From Cynocephalus volans (lineage: Eukaryota; Chordata; Mammalia; Dermoptera; Cynocephalidae), in contig NC_084462.1 of NCBI RefSeq assembly GCF_027409185.1, forward strand, positions 154,677,490 through 154,741,489: a stretch of 64,000 nucleotides of DNA. The letters run 5' to 3'. Positions 10,761 to 20,815 of this stretch are shown here, one piece after another (positions within the stretch are counted from its first letter, which is position 1; every line of letters starts with the position of its first letter). A program made the translations under genes and the position numbers. The notes beneath the pieces are model-generated. The model made no database searches. It had not been told where the DNA came from and worked only from the letters and a program-made list of their open reading frames with translations.

Positions 10761-11498
10761 TCTGGTCTCTTAATGGGAATTTATACAGAAATCAGACAGA
10801 GATTTAGTGATAGGACAGATCCTTCGGCTGGTTGGGAAAGGCAGGATCCTAGAGGGCGTCCCCAGTAGGTCACGTCAGTCCCGGCAGGTTCAGGTACGAA
10901 CCAGGAGGAGAGAAAGGAGGTGTGGGTCGTCACTCAGACCTCCAGTTCTCTAGGGCAAAAACCCGGTGCTTGAAGGAACCTAGCGCCAGGATTTTCTGGT
11001 CGGGTCCCGGACCCGGGAAGTGGAGAGAAGAGAGTGGTGGACAGGAGGGTGAAGGAGAGAACAGAATGGGGCTTTTAACCTCCAAAAATGAAAGTAAAAG
11101 TTTACCGGGGCTTTGGAACCTGTTATAGTTTGGGAACTTATGGTGGTCGTGAAGACTGTGGTAGGGTGGGGTATGGGCGTTAGGGGCTACCGGACGATCT
11201 AGACTCCCTGTGGTAGCCTGAAAAAGGGCTGGTGCCCTTTAGGAAAGGGGGCTTACCTAATGATGAGCCGGTGGTGAGTGGAAGGAGCCAGCGCCAAAAA
11301 GAATGGACGAGGGTGGACCGTCAATGGTGAGCGGTGGAAGGGAGGCCGGTCCTGGCGGGACGGAGTTCCTGAAGGGCGACTTGGAAAGTGCTGCCGCTGC
11401 GATTCGAAAAGTGTTACAGCTCGAGGGAGCCCTGAGGGGCGACTTGGAAGGTGTTGCCGCTGCAATCTGAAAAGTGACGCCGTTCGAGAGAAGCTCCG
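10761..11498 (-). other. Proviral leader with 63-bp tandem repeat
   Basis: About 740 bp between primer site and gag. Next to the primer site is an imperfect 63-bp direct repeat (11374-11436 and 11437-about 11494), each copy beginning GGGCGACTTGGAA on the plus strand. The rest is GC-rich and presumably held the packaging signal; no long open frame. Confidence 0.75.
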
Positions 11499-11516
11499 TC
11501 CCAGGTTTCGGCACCA
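11499..11516 (-). other. Primer binding site, tRNA-Phe type
   Basis: Minus-strand TGGTGCCGAAACCTGGGA differs at one position from the complement of the 3' end of mammalian tRNA-Phe, and lies two bases from the LTR end, the canonical spacing. Confidence 0.9.
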
Positions 11517-11518
11517 AA

Positions 11519-11758
11519 TGAAAGGACGAGTCGACACCAGTTGACGATCCACCGGAGAGAGCCCGTTTATTAGGCAGCACACATACATATATATAGGGCT
11601 TTAAGGGAAGGCTGATTGGCTTAAAATACAATCCCTACTTAGCATACCGCATGGGGCTTGGGGTGGGTGTGGCTGAGAAGGATCAGAGTGTGATCCCTTG
11701 GGGCATTTGGGTTCTTACATTCCTCAGTGTGATCCCTTGGGGCATTTGGGTTCTTACA
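11519..11758 (-). repeat. Provirus 5' LTR (240 bp)
   Basis: Starts TG and ends CA on the minus strand. A TATATATA box (about 11588-11595) and an AATAAA signal (about 11568-11573) lie close together, so U3-R is compact. The outer 78 bp (11681-11758) are two 39-bp tandem copies. At 240 bp it is short for a gammaretroviral LTR. Confidence 0.9.
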
Positions 11759-11763
11759 ATATG
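11759..11763. other. Target-site duplication, right copy (ATATG)
   Basis: ATATG abuts the 5' LTR. It fixes the outer LTR boundary at 11758. Confidence 0.85.
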
Positions 11764-11820
11764 CCCTTGTATATGTGTTTATAATAGACACATACTGTTA
11801 AGTCACATAAACACACCTTA

Positions 11821-12180
11821 ATTCGAGACCATTTGTTGGTATCAGAGAGAGGGAGAGGGAGAGAGGTAGAAAGGAGTTTTAGTGAGGCAGGCGGGCAGGC
11901 ATCTGCCTCGGCTGTCTGCCTGGCACAGCCATGCTTTCCAACCTATGGCTTCCAAGGACCTTTTGGCCAGTTACCTAGCTCATAGACCTGTGTGAAGGGG
12001 TCTTGTGATCCAGCCTCGTGTGTGCGGGGTCTGGTGACCCAGCCTGGCATATGAAGGGTTTGTGACCCAGTCTATGAATGGGCTTGAGGGGTCTGGGAGC
12101 TCCAGACCCAGCCCTAGCTCAACAATTGGCCCAGTTGGTACAGGATTACTGGCAGGTAAAAGAGCCCGACAATTAGTGTG
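11821..12180. repeat. Unassigned LTR-like sequence with short internal repeats
   Basis: GA-rich stretch, then three imperfect copies of a unit containing GTGACCCAGCCTGG (12008-12090). The composition suggests an LTR fragment, but I cannot name a family or define ends. Confidence 0.35.
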
Positions 12181-12456
12181 GCCATGTAGCTAGACACCAT
12201 TCAAAACTTGGTATAAGCTACATAAACTGGAATTAGAAAATTGAACTCATTTCCACAGATTTATAATCTGCATTGTTTAAAGGAATTATTAAAATTACTA
12301 ATATGAATGAAATTAATAAACTCTTACTATTAGAGACAAGAGACACTACTCCACACCTGTAGCAGAATGCATTCAGGAGATGCAGACAGTTAATTGATTG
12401 CCAAGTTCTTTCCTCTGTCTCTCTCCCATACCTGTCAGTAAAACCTGATGAGATTA

Positions 12457-12569
12457 GGGCTGGCTGATTAGCTTACTAGGGAGAGTGTGGTGCTGATAAC
12501 ACCAAGGTCAGATAACACCAAAGTCAAGGGTTGGGATCCCCTACTGGCCAGCTGCCAAAATTTAAAAAG
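12457..12569 (+). mobile_element. Monomeric SINE with internal duplication
   Basis: The segment GATAACACCAAGGTCA is partly doubled. Duplicated target ACCTGATGAGATTA / ACCTAATGAGACTA. Confidence 0.85.
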
Positions 12570-12612
12570 ACCTAATGAGACTACCTCCTTCCTCAAATTG
12601 TCCCCTCTATAT

Positions 12613-12985
12613 TGTTACTGAACCCAAGTCCAGGCGCCTGCCACCACAAACAAACAACTCAAAAGTCAAAATGGTGAGAAGGGGAGACAGCTCTATTCAG
12701 GACCGGTAACCTGAGGGAGATGTTAGGCTAATCCATCTTCCATCTCCCAGCTCAGATTTATCGAGGGTTTTTTAAGGAGGAGGTTGAGGGAATGGAAAGC
12801 AGGAGGGGGTAGATGTGAGCTGTGGGGGTTATATGTAAGGGGCCAGGTACAAATTCTTGTCAAGGCTCTGTCTGCCTTCTGTTCTCATCCTTGACATTAT
12901 CTTAGGGTCCTGCAGGATTTTGATTTGCTTCAGGGTGGAATCAACATAGCTTTAATGATGCCTTCCTTGGTTTCTCAGGGTCTGA
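12613..12985 (-). mobile_element. Related LTR fragment, opposite orientation
   Basis: Reverse-complement copy of the family at 4882-5462, sharing the LTR end and the GTCCTGCAGGA block. The 5' end is truncated or diverged beyond about 12985. Confidence 0.65.
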
Positions 12986-13229
12986 AAAACAGGTCTACAC
13001 TTATGTAAATAATATCATCCTGCCAAGGTTCAACATATCAAGTAACCATAGGAAAATAGGGAATTGAGAGAAATGTATGCTTAAGAAAAAAAATTGTCTT
13101 TTAAATTTTTCCCAAAGCCCACCCAGTTTTAGGTCCCAACATGGCTTCAGTCCTGCTGACTCCAACAATATCTTTGCCGTTGCCATCTGTCAATTAGGTA
13201 CTCTTTTTATCTCCTTCCTGGTTTTGCAG

Positions 13230-13445
13230 TTTAATCTTTCTCCAAATCATCTTCACCCTGATGCCAAAGTGATTTTTCTAAGTTCCAAATCTGATCATGT
13301 AGTTCTTCTAATTAAAACCTCAATGATCTGCCTCCTGCTTCTCGTAGCCACATCTCCCACTGTTCTCCTCTAAACATGTCAAACTTCTTGCTTTTACATA
13401 AGCTGCTTTCCCTCCTGTAAACCTCTGACCCACAACAGGTATTGT
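13230..13445 (+). repeat. L2 fragment
   Basis: TCTGATCATGTAGTTCTTCT and CTCAATGATCTGCCTCCTGC follow the L2 order. Confidence 0.55.
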
Positions 13446-13504
13446 TGACTATTCCATCCTTGGTTCCCTAGTTCATGTTCTATGTACCTGTTTTGGTTTG
13501 TTTT

Positions 13505-13600
13505 TTGCATGTCAATAAAACTTTATTTACAAAAATAGGCAGTAGGTCAGATTTGGCCTGTGGGTTACAGTTTGCTGATTTTTGTGCTAAATTAATAGCC
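13505..13600 (+). repeat. hAT/MER-type DNA transposon end
   Basis: CAATAAAACTTTATTTACAA followed by GATTTGGCCTGTGGGTTACA, a familiar hAT-Charlie end. Confidence 0.6.
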
Positions 13601-13719
13601 ACATTCCTATACCACAGGCTGTGTTACTCTCTCGCCAGTAGAGAAACCACATCTGACACAGTCCTGCAATTGGGACTACTACTTCCTTAAGTTCGTAGTA
13701 GTCCATGTATCTCCTGAAG

Positions 13720-13855
13720 TAGCTACTATGCCATCTTTGTACTATTTATGAGTCATTTTTTCCCTCTAGACTGAAATCCTTGAAGATCCACAGGGCCTTG
13801 TTTATTTTTTAATCCCGAGCATCTAGCACATAGTAGGTACCAGTGAATTTGTCTC
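13720..13855 (+). repeat. L2 3' tail
   Basis: GCATCTAGCACATAGTAGGT is a standard L2 terminal motif. Confidence 0.6.
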
Positions 13856-13892
13856 AAAAGAATTGATTTTTTTTTTAAGTATATTGTTAAGA

Positions 13893-14012
13893 GAATGAAA
13901 AGATAAGCCACAGACTGTGAAGAAATATTTGCAAAGTACATATGTAATTCAGTTCTGGTATCCAAAATGCACAAAGAACTCTTAAAACTCTACAACAAGA
14001 AAACAAACAACT
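13893..14012 (+). mobile_element. L1 ORF2 C-terminal fragment
   Basis: GATAAGCCACAGACTG and TATCCAAAATGCACAAAGAAC are L1 ORF2 end words. A SINE sits directly after it in an A-rich site. Confidence 0.75.
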
Positions 14013-14130
14013 GGGCTGACTGGTTAGCTCAGCTGGTTAGAGCACGGTGTTATAACACCAAGGTCAAGGATTCAAGGGTTCAGATCCCGATATCGGCCAG
14101 CTGCCCCCAAAATAAAAATAAAGTAAAAAA
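14013..14130 (+). mobile_element. Monomeric SINE after L1 end
   Basis: GGGCTGACTGGTTAGCTCAG; box-B region carries a small duplication (AAGGATTCAAGGGTTC). Confidence 0.85.
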
Positions 14131-14984
14131 CCCTGTAGAATGTGCTAGGAATGTTATTTCCTGAGACAGAGAGGAACCAGCCAGAACAGCCTGGGCTCTC
14201 TGTTCCAGTCCCCACTTACAAACAGTATGTATGTCCTTCAGTGCTTTAGCCCAGTATAAAACTCAGGGTGTTTGGAGTCCTTCAGCAGTGGTGCAGGTGG
14301 GGCACATACAGATGAGACTCCATCCACCCCAGCTTACTTGAGCCTTGGGGGACTGAATGAATCCTAGGCTTCTGTTTTCCCTTGCTGCCTATCTGTAAGT
14401 AATGAATGCACTTCATGTAAATTGTGTATGAGTAGGTCCTGTCTCACCAGACCCAGACATGTTGATAACCAGTACACAGTGATCCTGTTTCACATAGTCT
14501 GATGTCTTCTTGTTCAGTTTATAAATATTTACTGAGCTTCCATTTGCTGGACATCACCATGTGCCCTTCTCCCTTCTCCACCCTGCTCTGTATACGCTTA
14601 TGTCCAGGCACAGAGACACTGGCAAGTATTGAAGGACAAGAGGAGAGTGAAGTGGAGGAATTTAGTCTCCCCCTTCCTGCCACACCATAGGTTGCCTGCC
14701 TCCCTCTAGAAAGGCTACAGCTTCCAGGCAGCCCTCTTCCCTTGAGCCTTCAGGCTCAGGGTTCTGCACCAGACCTCCGTTGCCTTGTTACTGTTTTTTT
14801 TTTAATCTTACCCATGCCTTTGTATGTAGTACCTTTATGAAACTCTACTCATATTCCCAGTTTGAGCGGGCCACTTGCTTCCTGCCAGAACTCTGACTGA
14901 TACAGCCCAAAACTGACATTGGCAGTGACCAGATCTGTGAGTTGAGAAACAAAACTCTCTTTCACTGGGCACTGATACTACAGG

Positions 14985-15140
14985 TTTGCCATTGTAGTGT
15001 TTTTACATGTTAGCTCATGTAGTAGTCACAATAAGCCTTTTCAGATAAAGAAACTGGACTCAGAGGCTTAATTATTACCTTGCTAAAGATCATCAAGCCA
15101 TTAAGGATCAAGGTCAGACTGGAACCCAGGTAGGCCTGCC
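14985..15140 (+). repeat. MIR
   Basis: TAGCTCATGTAGTAGTCACA, AGAAACTGGACTCAGAGGCT and CTGGAACCCAGGTAGGCC follow the MIR core. Confidence 0.7.
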
Positions 15141-15239
15141 CCCATAAACATCAATCTGTTCTGGAAACAGATCCAGATACCATGAGCTCTAGGAAAAAGG
15201 TTTGGTAAGGGACCGAGGGGCAAGGGAGGGATTAGGACA

Positions 15240-15305
15240 ATGTTTCTCCACGAGTCACCTGAATTATAACCACTTGGGATGCGTTTTCAAAATCCAGATT
15301 CTTGT
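15240..15305 (+). repeat. Short MER5A-like fragment
   Basis: AGTCACCTGAATTATAACCA then TTTTCAAAATCCAGATTC. Lies upstream of the ACOT6-like CpG block. Confidence 0.4.
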
Positions 15306-15469
15306 AACTTTATCTCTCTCAATCCTTTAGCTCTCGGCGGTCTTTGTACCTCTATTTCGACACTCACCACAATGGATTACAGGATTAGTCATTAACTTTA
15401 GCAGATACTCTTTCTTCCATTCAGGGCACTGGTATATTTGCACAAACTCTAGGGGGCCTCGCATAGCGG

Positions 15470-15605
15470 CTTGGGGAATCCCCAAGAGCAACCAATGGGA
15501 GTTGTGCGAACAGTTCCGCCGCGACTGCTTGCCCGCGAAGGGGAGACACGCCAGACCCGGCCCGTAACTCCGCCGAGCTGGGCCTCCTCTCCCGCCCAGG
15601 TGGGG
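15470..15605 (+). promoter_or_regulatory. CpG-rich region upstream of ACOT6-like exon 1
   Basis: GC- and CpG-rich DNA runs from about 15500 through exon 1 to about 16130, in an otherwise AT-rich window. This fits a former CpG-type promoter. Retention of CpGs suggests the loss of ACOT6 coding capacity is not very old or that the region stayed unmethylated in the germline. No TATA box was seen. Confidence 0.45.
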
Positions 15606-16058
15606 ATGGCGAGCATGAGCCTGGAGCCCCCGGGCCGCCGCTGCTGGGACGAGCCGGTGCGCATCGCCGTGCGCGGCCCGGCCCCCGAGCAGCCGGTCAC
15701 GCTGCGCGCGTCCCTGCGCGAAGAGAAGGCGCGCTCTTGCGGGCCCACGCGCGCTACCGCGCGGACGCCGGCGGCGAGCTGGGCCTGGCGCGCGCGCCCG
15801 CGCTGGGTGGCAGCTTCGCGGGGCTCGAGCCCATGGGGCTGTTCTGGGCCCTGGAGCCCGACAAGCCCTCAGTGCGGCTGGTGAAGCGGGACGTGCGAAC
15901 ACCGTTCGTCGTGGAGCTGGAGGTGCTGGACGGCCACGAGCCTGAGGCCGGGCGGCTCCTTGGCCGGGCGGTGCGCGAGCGCCACTTCCTGCGGCCCGGG
16001 GTGCGGCGGGAGCCGGTGCGCGCGGGCCGGGTGCGCGGCTCGCTCTTCCTGCCGCCAG
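15606..16058 (+). pseudogene. ACOT6: ACOT6-like exon 1 (frameshifted)
   Basis: Starts at ATG 15606 ([20 protein letters not shown]), typical of ACOT N-termini. The reading frame matches the family up to LREEK. A G missing from the AAGG(G)CGCG context then moves the family-like frame ([35 protein letters not shown]) to another register that stays open to the donor GTGAGCCC at 16059. GC content is very high, so a sequencing or assembly slip at this one site is possible. Confidence 0.88.
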
Positions 16059-16446
16059 GTGAGCCCCGCTGCCCAGAGCCTGGTCGAGTCCCTGCGACCC
16101 CCGCCGGCCCCTTGCCTGGCCAGGAACCTCGTGGAACTTCCCAAAGCTCGTGCCCGCGATCCAGAGTCTGTCATGGATTCTGAGTGGAAGTTTTTCCTCT
16201 TTAAGTTTCACTGAACTCCCCGGGGGTACTGACTCTCCCTTCTCTGATTGCTAAAGAGTGCATGCAACTTAAACATTCAATTTACTGAGAGCCACTATGT
16301 GCCAGCCACGTGGCTGTTGTAAATGCCGATATAGGCAATGACTTTTACCGGTGTGCAAGAATGATTTTTACCTCCTTTCACATCAAACTTCCAAAGAAGC
16401 TAAAACCCACAGATAGAGGCAGTGCTCCATAGTCATTAACACACAA

Positions 16447-16538
16447 GGGCTGGCAGATTGGCTCATTTGGTTCGAGTGTGGACGTGATAACACCAAGGTC
16501 CAAGTTTTGATCCCTGTATGGGCCAGCCTCCAAAAAAA
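16447..16538 (+). mobile_element. Monomeric SINE
   Basis: GGGCTGGCAGATTGGCTCAT to GGCCAGCCTCC plus A-tail. ACOT6-like intron 1. Confidence 0.8.
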
Positions 16539-16549
16539 ACCAACAGGTA

Positions 16550-16716
16550 GGGCTGGCCCGTGGCTCATTCGGGAGAGTGTGGTGCTGATAACACCAAGGC
16601 CACAGGTTCGGATCCTATATAGGGATGGCCGGTTCGCTCACTGGCTGAGTGTGGTGCTGACAACACCAAGCCAAGGGTTAAGATCCCCTTTCCGGTCATC
16701 TTTAAAAAAACAAACA
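16550..16716 (+). mobile_element. Dimeric SINE
   Basis: Two tRNA-like units joined at CCTATATAGGGATGGCC, ending CCGGTCATCTTTAAA. Its tail seeds the tandem array at 16691-16922. Confidence 0.88.
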
Positions 16717-16718
16717 AG

Positions 16719-16754
<36 letters not shown>

Positions 16755-16892
16755 CGGTCATCTTTAAAAAAACAAACAAGAAACACACACACACACACAC
16801 ACACACACTCCGGTCATCTTTAAAAAAACAAACAAGAAACACACACACACACACACACACACACTCCGGTCATCTTTAAAAAAACAAACAAG

Positions 16893-16922
<30 letters not shown>
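16691..16922 (+). repeat. Minisatellite built from a SINE tail plus (CA)n
   Basis: Four copies of a 56-62 bp unit starting TCCGGTCATCTTTAAAAAAA and ending in (CA)n, at 16691, 16753, 16809 and 16865. Copies are nearly identical apart from CA number. Confidence 0.93.
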
Positions 16923-16925
<3 letters not shown>

Positions 16926-17009
16926 TCCCTAAGAAAAACAAAGCACACACAAAATTCCCTGACAGTCCCCTTCACCCTTTCATAATCATTCTGTCAGTCC
17001 CTTCCCTGA

Positions 17010-17260
17010 GGTACATTTATTTGGCAATGCCTGGCGACATTTTTGGTTGGTACAGCTAAAGGGGGAGGTGTCTCCACCATATCACCCTGAACATGTCTGA
17101 TCTCATCTCCCCTGAAGGGAAAGGTGCTAGTGGCATCTAGCAGATAGAGGCGAGAGATGCTGCTAAACACCTCACGATGCACAGGACAGCTCCCACAACA
17201 AAGAAGTACCTTGGTCAAAATGCTCACAGTGCTGAGGTTGAGAAACCCTAGTCTAAGTAA
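17010..17260 (+). repeat. hAT/MER-type DNA transposon fragment
   Basis: GGCAATGCCTGGCGACATTT, GATGCTGCTAAACACCTC, GCTGAGGTTGAGAAACCCTA: a recognised mammalian MER-type element; exact family not assigned. ACOT6-like intron 1. Confidence 0.65.
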
Positions 17261-17464
17261 AAACAGGTGCTTGCTAGGTAAAAGTGGCATGTAAACAAGA
17301 CCCCCGGCCCACACCTTCCAACCAAATTTCTGACTTAAACCCCTACTATATAAAAATGCTGGAGTTGCCATAGCAGACAGAATCTCTAAACTGAATTCTG
17401 TCATTAGCCTCCAAAACAAGAGACCCTGCTTTATTTTTACAGCTCTTCTGCAATTACGAACTTT

Positions 17465-17595
17465 CACTAGTGCCTGCCCACTACACTGTGAATTCGTGGG
17501 GCTAGAATTGAGTCTTATACATTTTCTATATCTCTATATTCCTGGAGGCATTCACAGGGATATAGTAGGAGCTCAATAAATGATACTGACTGATT
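17465..17595 (+). repeat. L2 3' tail
   Basis: TAGTAGGAGCTCAATAAATGA terminal motif preceded by an L2-like segment, inside ACOT6-like intron 1. Confidence 0.6.
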
Positions 17596-17640
17596 TCATT
17601 AAAAAAACAAAAATAAAATACCCAGTCACGTTGATCTTTT

Positions 17641-17733
17641 TTCTGTTTTTTGGTGTCTGGATGGTAACGGGGATCAAACCCTGGACCTGGTGTTATAACA
17701 TGTTCTAACTAACTAATCTAACCATCTAGCCCT
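17641..17733 (-). mobile_element. Monomeric SINE
   Basis: GGATCAAACCCTGGACCTGG with degraded left arm. Confidence 0.75.
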
Positions 17734-17859
17734 CAAGTCAATCTTGTTTTAACTATTTCAGTGTCTACTTTTAAAATTTATTTTTCAGTGTCTACATTTA
17801 AAATTTATTGTTTTCTCAAAGGCATTTATAAATAATGTGGAAGGGTCAGATCAATTAAC

Positions 17860-18105
17860 GAATATGTGTTAAGACAAGGACTGCTAAATACTGGGATGCA
17901 GTAGCTAACAAGGTGAGAAATGGACCTGACTGTACTTACAGTATAATAGAGGATACAGGCAATTACCTTTGCAGCTATAATACATTGTGGCAGGCTGTGA
18001 TAGGTTCTTTGTGCTGGTGGGAACATATATAAAAAGCTATTTAATTTAACTCAGGCTTTGAGAGATTCTGGAAGACTTTCAGGAGGGGAGCTCTAAATTT
18101 AGGTT
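17860..18105 (+). repeat. Ancient mammalian repeat, family not assigned
   Basis: Order of motifs (GATGCAGTAGCTAACAAG, GTATAATAGAGGATACAGG, GGAAGACTTTCAGGAGGGGAG) is shared with 48955-49400 and 57955-58200. Confidence 0.45.
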
Positions 18106-18121
18106 TCAAGACTGAGGAGTC

Positions 18122-18296
18122 GGGCCTGCCCGTGGCTCACTCGGGAGAGTGCGGTGCTGATAACACCAAGGCCAAGGGTTCGGTTCCCTATATAGGGATG
18201 GCCGGTTAGCTCACTGGCTGAGTGTGGTGCTGACAACACCAAGCCAAGGGTTAAGATCCCCTTAGTGGTCATCTTTAAAAAAAAAAAAAAAAAAAA
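18122..18296 (+). mobile_element. Dimeric SINE
   Basis: Duplicated target AGACTGAGGAGTC / AGACTGGGGAGTC; long A-tail. Confidence 0.9.
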
Positions 18297-18335
18297 GACT
18301 GGGGAGTCAAACAGATCAAAAAAGAGGGAAGGGAA

Positions 18336-18439
18336 GGCTGGCTGGTTTGTTCAGTTGGTTAGAGCTTGGTGTCATAACACCAAGGTCAAGGGTTCAGAAT
18401 CCCTTATCAGCCAGCAGTTAAAAAAAAAAAAAAAAAAAA
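18336..18439 (+). mobile_element. Monomeric SINE
   Basis: GGCTGGCTGGTTTGTTCAGT start; A-tail of 20 or so. Confidence 0.85.
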
Positions 18440-18998
18440 GGTGGGGAAGGGGAGAGGACAGTATTCTAGGCAAAGGAAACAGTGTATACTAATATTCAGA
18501 GGTCAAGGAGAACATGGCATATTTAGGAATGGCATTCTTTGAGACTGGAGCAGAGTACAAGGGGGTGAGGAGTATATTCTAATAATCCCCTATATATGTA
18601 GAGCACTTTATAGCTCTCAGATATTGGTTTTGAGGAAAATGAGAAAGAAAATTTCGTGGAAAATGTGCATCTCATCATGTTATTTCTAACTTGCTTTATT
18701 TATATGATTATTATTCATGTTTGTGAAAATATGTGAAAAGTTCTGGAGAAAATAAGGCATTTTGTTTCCCTTCACTTATCCAGATAAGTTATTGAAAAAA
18801 AAAAAAAAAAGTAAAATGAAAAGGATTTTTCTTCTACTAATCTCTTCACTCCCAGTGTTCCTGGTTTCAAAACCTTCATTGCTGGGGTGCATGTATGAGC
18901 GTGCATAAGCGTGCATGTCCCCACCAAAAAAAAAAAAAAAAAACCCAAGCTGTCCTTTGAGAGAACTGAAGCTCCTTGTGATCTGTGGTGTTCTCCAG

Positions 18999-19201
18999 GT
19001 GAGGGACCCTTCCCTGGGATCATCGATCTGTTTGGAAGCGGTGGTGGCCTTTGTGTATGCAGGGCCAGCCTCCTGGTGGGACATGGTTTTGCTGTGTTTG
19101 CTCTGGCTTATTTAAGATTTGAAGACCTCCCTGAATATTTGAAAGATATGCATGTGGAATACTTTGAAGAAGCCGTGGACTTTATGCTGCAGCATCCAAA
19201 G
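18999..19201 (+). pseudogene. ACOT6: ACOT6-like exon 2 (intact)
   Basis: 203 nt. Acceptor TTCTCCAG with a weak pyrimidine tract, donor GTGGGTTC. It encodes the start of the hydrolase fold ([48 protein letters not shown]) with no stop or shift. A run of 18 A just upstream is probably a repeat tail. Confidence 0.9.
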
Positions 19202-19429
19202 GTGGGTTCTGGTGCTTACCTGAATGCAGAGGAGAGGGGGTTGAGCAGACACAGGGCTGGATCCAAAGGTCCTACCAGGACACTGGGGACTAGAAATATG
19301 CCAGGAGACACAAAGGCTCTTTCAAAAGTTACTAGGATTATTATTTCCATTTCTACCCATCTCTTTCCAATCCCTTAAGTCTTGACTATTTGTAATTGTT
19401 TACCATAATTCAGAGAGCACTAAACTAAA

Positions 19430-19560
19430 AAGTTACTAATCTTGAGTTCTGGTTCTACATCTACCACAAAGTGGCCTTATGATCCTGAATAAGGCAATGG
19501 ACCTCTCCAGCGTTTAATTTTTCTCACTTATAAGATTAATGTAAATATGTAGAGGGAAAA
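19430..19560 (+). repeat. MIR fragment
   Basis: GAGTTCTGGTTCTACATCTA and GACCTCTCCAGCGTTTAATT. ACOT6-like intron 2. Confidence 0.6.
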
Positions 19561-19649
19561 TTTGACTATAAAGAGACATTTTTGAGACAATTGGTGACAT
19601 TTGAATAGGATAGGTGTTTTTAATGATATTAAGGAATCATTATTATCTT

Positions 19650-19706
19650 TTTTCTTTTGGCGGCTGGCCAGTACAGGGATCGAACCCTGGACCTTGGTGT
19701 TATTAG
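19650..19706 (-). mobile_element. SINE fragment
   Basis: GGCGGCTGGCCAGTACAGGG to CCTTGGTGTTATTA. ACOT6-like intron 2. Confidence 0.65.
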
Positions 19707-20494
19707 CATAATTATTAATTTTAAGTGTGATAATGGCATTACAGTTTTGTAAAGAAAGTCCTTATCTGAGAGCAGAAAAAAAATTAATTAAAACATTTTG
19801 GTACAATTATAAATGGAATGATACATACTCTTTGCTACCATCTAGATTTAAAGAGACCCACACTTTCTAATGTTAAGTAATAAGATGTTCTTCAAGGTCT
19901 GCAAGATGGTCTAACCTTGTTAGAGTTCAGGGACTGGTGTCTTAGGAGGTCTTGAACTGTGATGGCTGGTTTTTTTTTTAGGAGAGATAAGGCCCTTGAC
20001 CTTTAGTTTTAGATGACCATCCTCTGGCCCTCCTTTGGCTGGACCCCTGCCTCCAGGGTGAGGAGTCTGAGGGGCCAAGGGAAAGTGTCCATCTGGAACT
20101 CATTCTTCTTCCCTTACCCTCAATGGCCTTGGGATCTGGAACTCCAGAATTCTCTGCCAGACAGCTCTGATCCTGCTTCTAGGCTCTATGCCTCTTCTCT
20201 GGGTCCATCAGCATGTACATACATAGGCCTTAAACATGCAGGCTGTCCACACACATGTGTGAGAGGCCTCTCAAGGCACGTGAAGGAGCCAGGGTTGGGA
20301 AGAGAAGGAGGGTGGGCCAGGGTCCAGTGACTGGCTCTCCCCCATGTCACATCCCAGGACAGAAATCCAATGAGTTCCAAGATTTTAAATTTGAGCCTGA
20401 CCTTTCAAGTTGTTATAGTGGTATATTTATCAAAATAGGAGAAAAAAATGTATTTTATTTTTTATTTGATTTATAACTTTTAAATATTTAGGTT

Positions 20495-20670
20495 AGGCCA
20501 GCCCGTGGCTCACTCGGTCGAGTGCGGTGCTGATAACACCAAGGCCACGGGTTCGGATCCTATATAGGGATGGCCGGTTTGCTCACTGGCTGAGCGTGAT
20601 GCTGACAACACCAAGCCAAGGGTTGAGATCCCCTTACCGGTCATCTTTTTAAAAAATAAAAAATAAAAAT
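20495..20670 (+). mobile_element. Dimeric SINE
   Basis: Target duplication AAATATTTAGGT on both sides (20482 and 20671). Confidence 0.9.
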
Positions 20671-20711
20671 AAATATTTAGGTATAGGGTGTATGGGCCAC
20701 TGTGTGTACTC

Positions 20712-20815
20712 TTTTTTTTTTTTTTTTCTGGGCGGCTGGCTGGTACAGGGATCTGAACTCTTGACCTTAGTGTTATAATACTGTGCTCTAACCAACTGAG
20801 CTAACCAGCCAGCCC
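20712..20815 (-). mobile_element. Monomeric SINE
   Basis: CTGGCTGGTACAGGGATCTG to TAACCAGCCAGCCC, T-tail at left. Confidence 0.85.

Larger units (their letters stand above)
5628..11758 (-). mobile_element. Gammaretrovirus-like (class I) endogenous provirus
   Basis: A provirus in reverse orientation: 5' LTR 11519-11758, primer site 11499-11516, leader, gag 9282-10760, pro-pol 9281 to about 6415-6475, env remnant to 5745, 3' LTR remnant 5628-5786. ATATG lies immediately outside both ends (5623-5627 and 11759-11763), a 5-bp target-site duplication proving one integration. The primer site matches tRNA-Phe, as in HERV-F-type elements. Gag and pol share a frame, as in gammaretroviruses. It is defective: a nonsense codon in gag, a frameshift in RNase H, a changed RNase H residue, and a deletion removing the end of integrase and most of the env surface subunit. 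Over the roughly 159 bp shared by the LTRs I count five substitutions and one 3-bp indel, so it is not recent. Confidence 0.95.

Noticed and set aside
15327-16211. Long open frame on the minus strand opposite ACOT6-like exon 1
   Set aside because: Low-complexity Ala/Arg/Pro-rich translation of CpG-dense DNA; the plus strand carries the recognisable exon.
16691-16922. Regular repeat units as a CRISPR-like array
   Set aside because: Units are contiguous SINE tail plus (CA)n with no unique spacers, in a mammalian genome.
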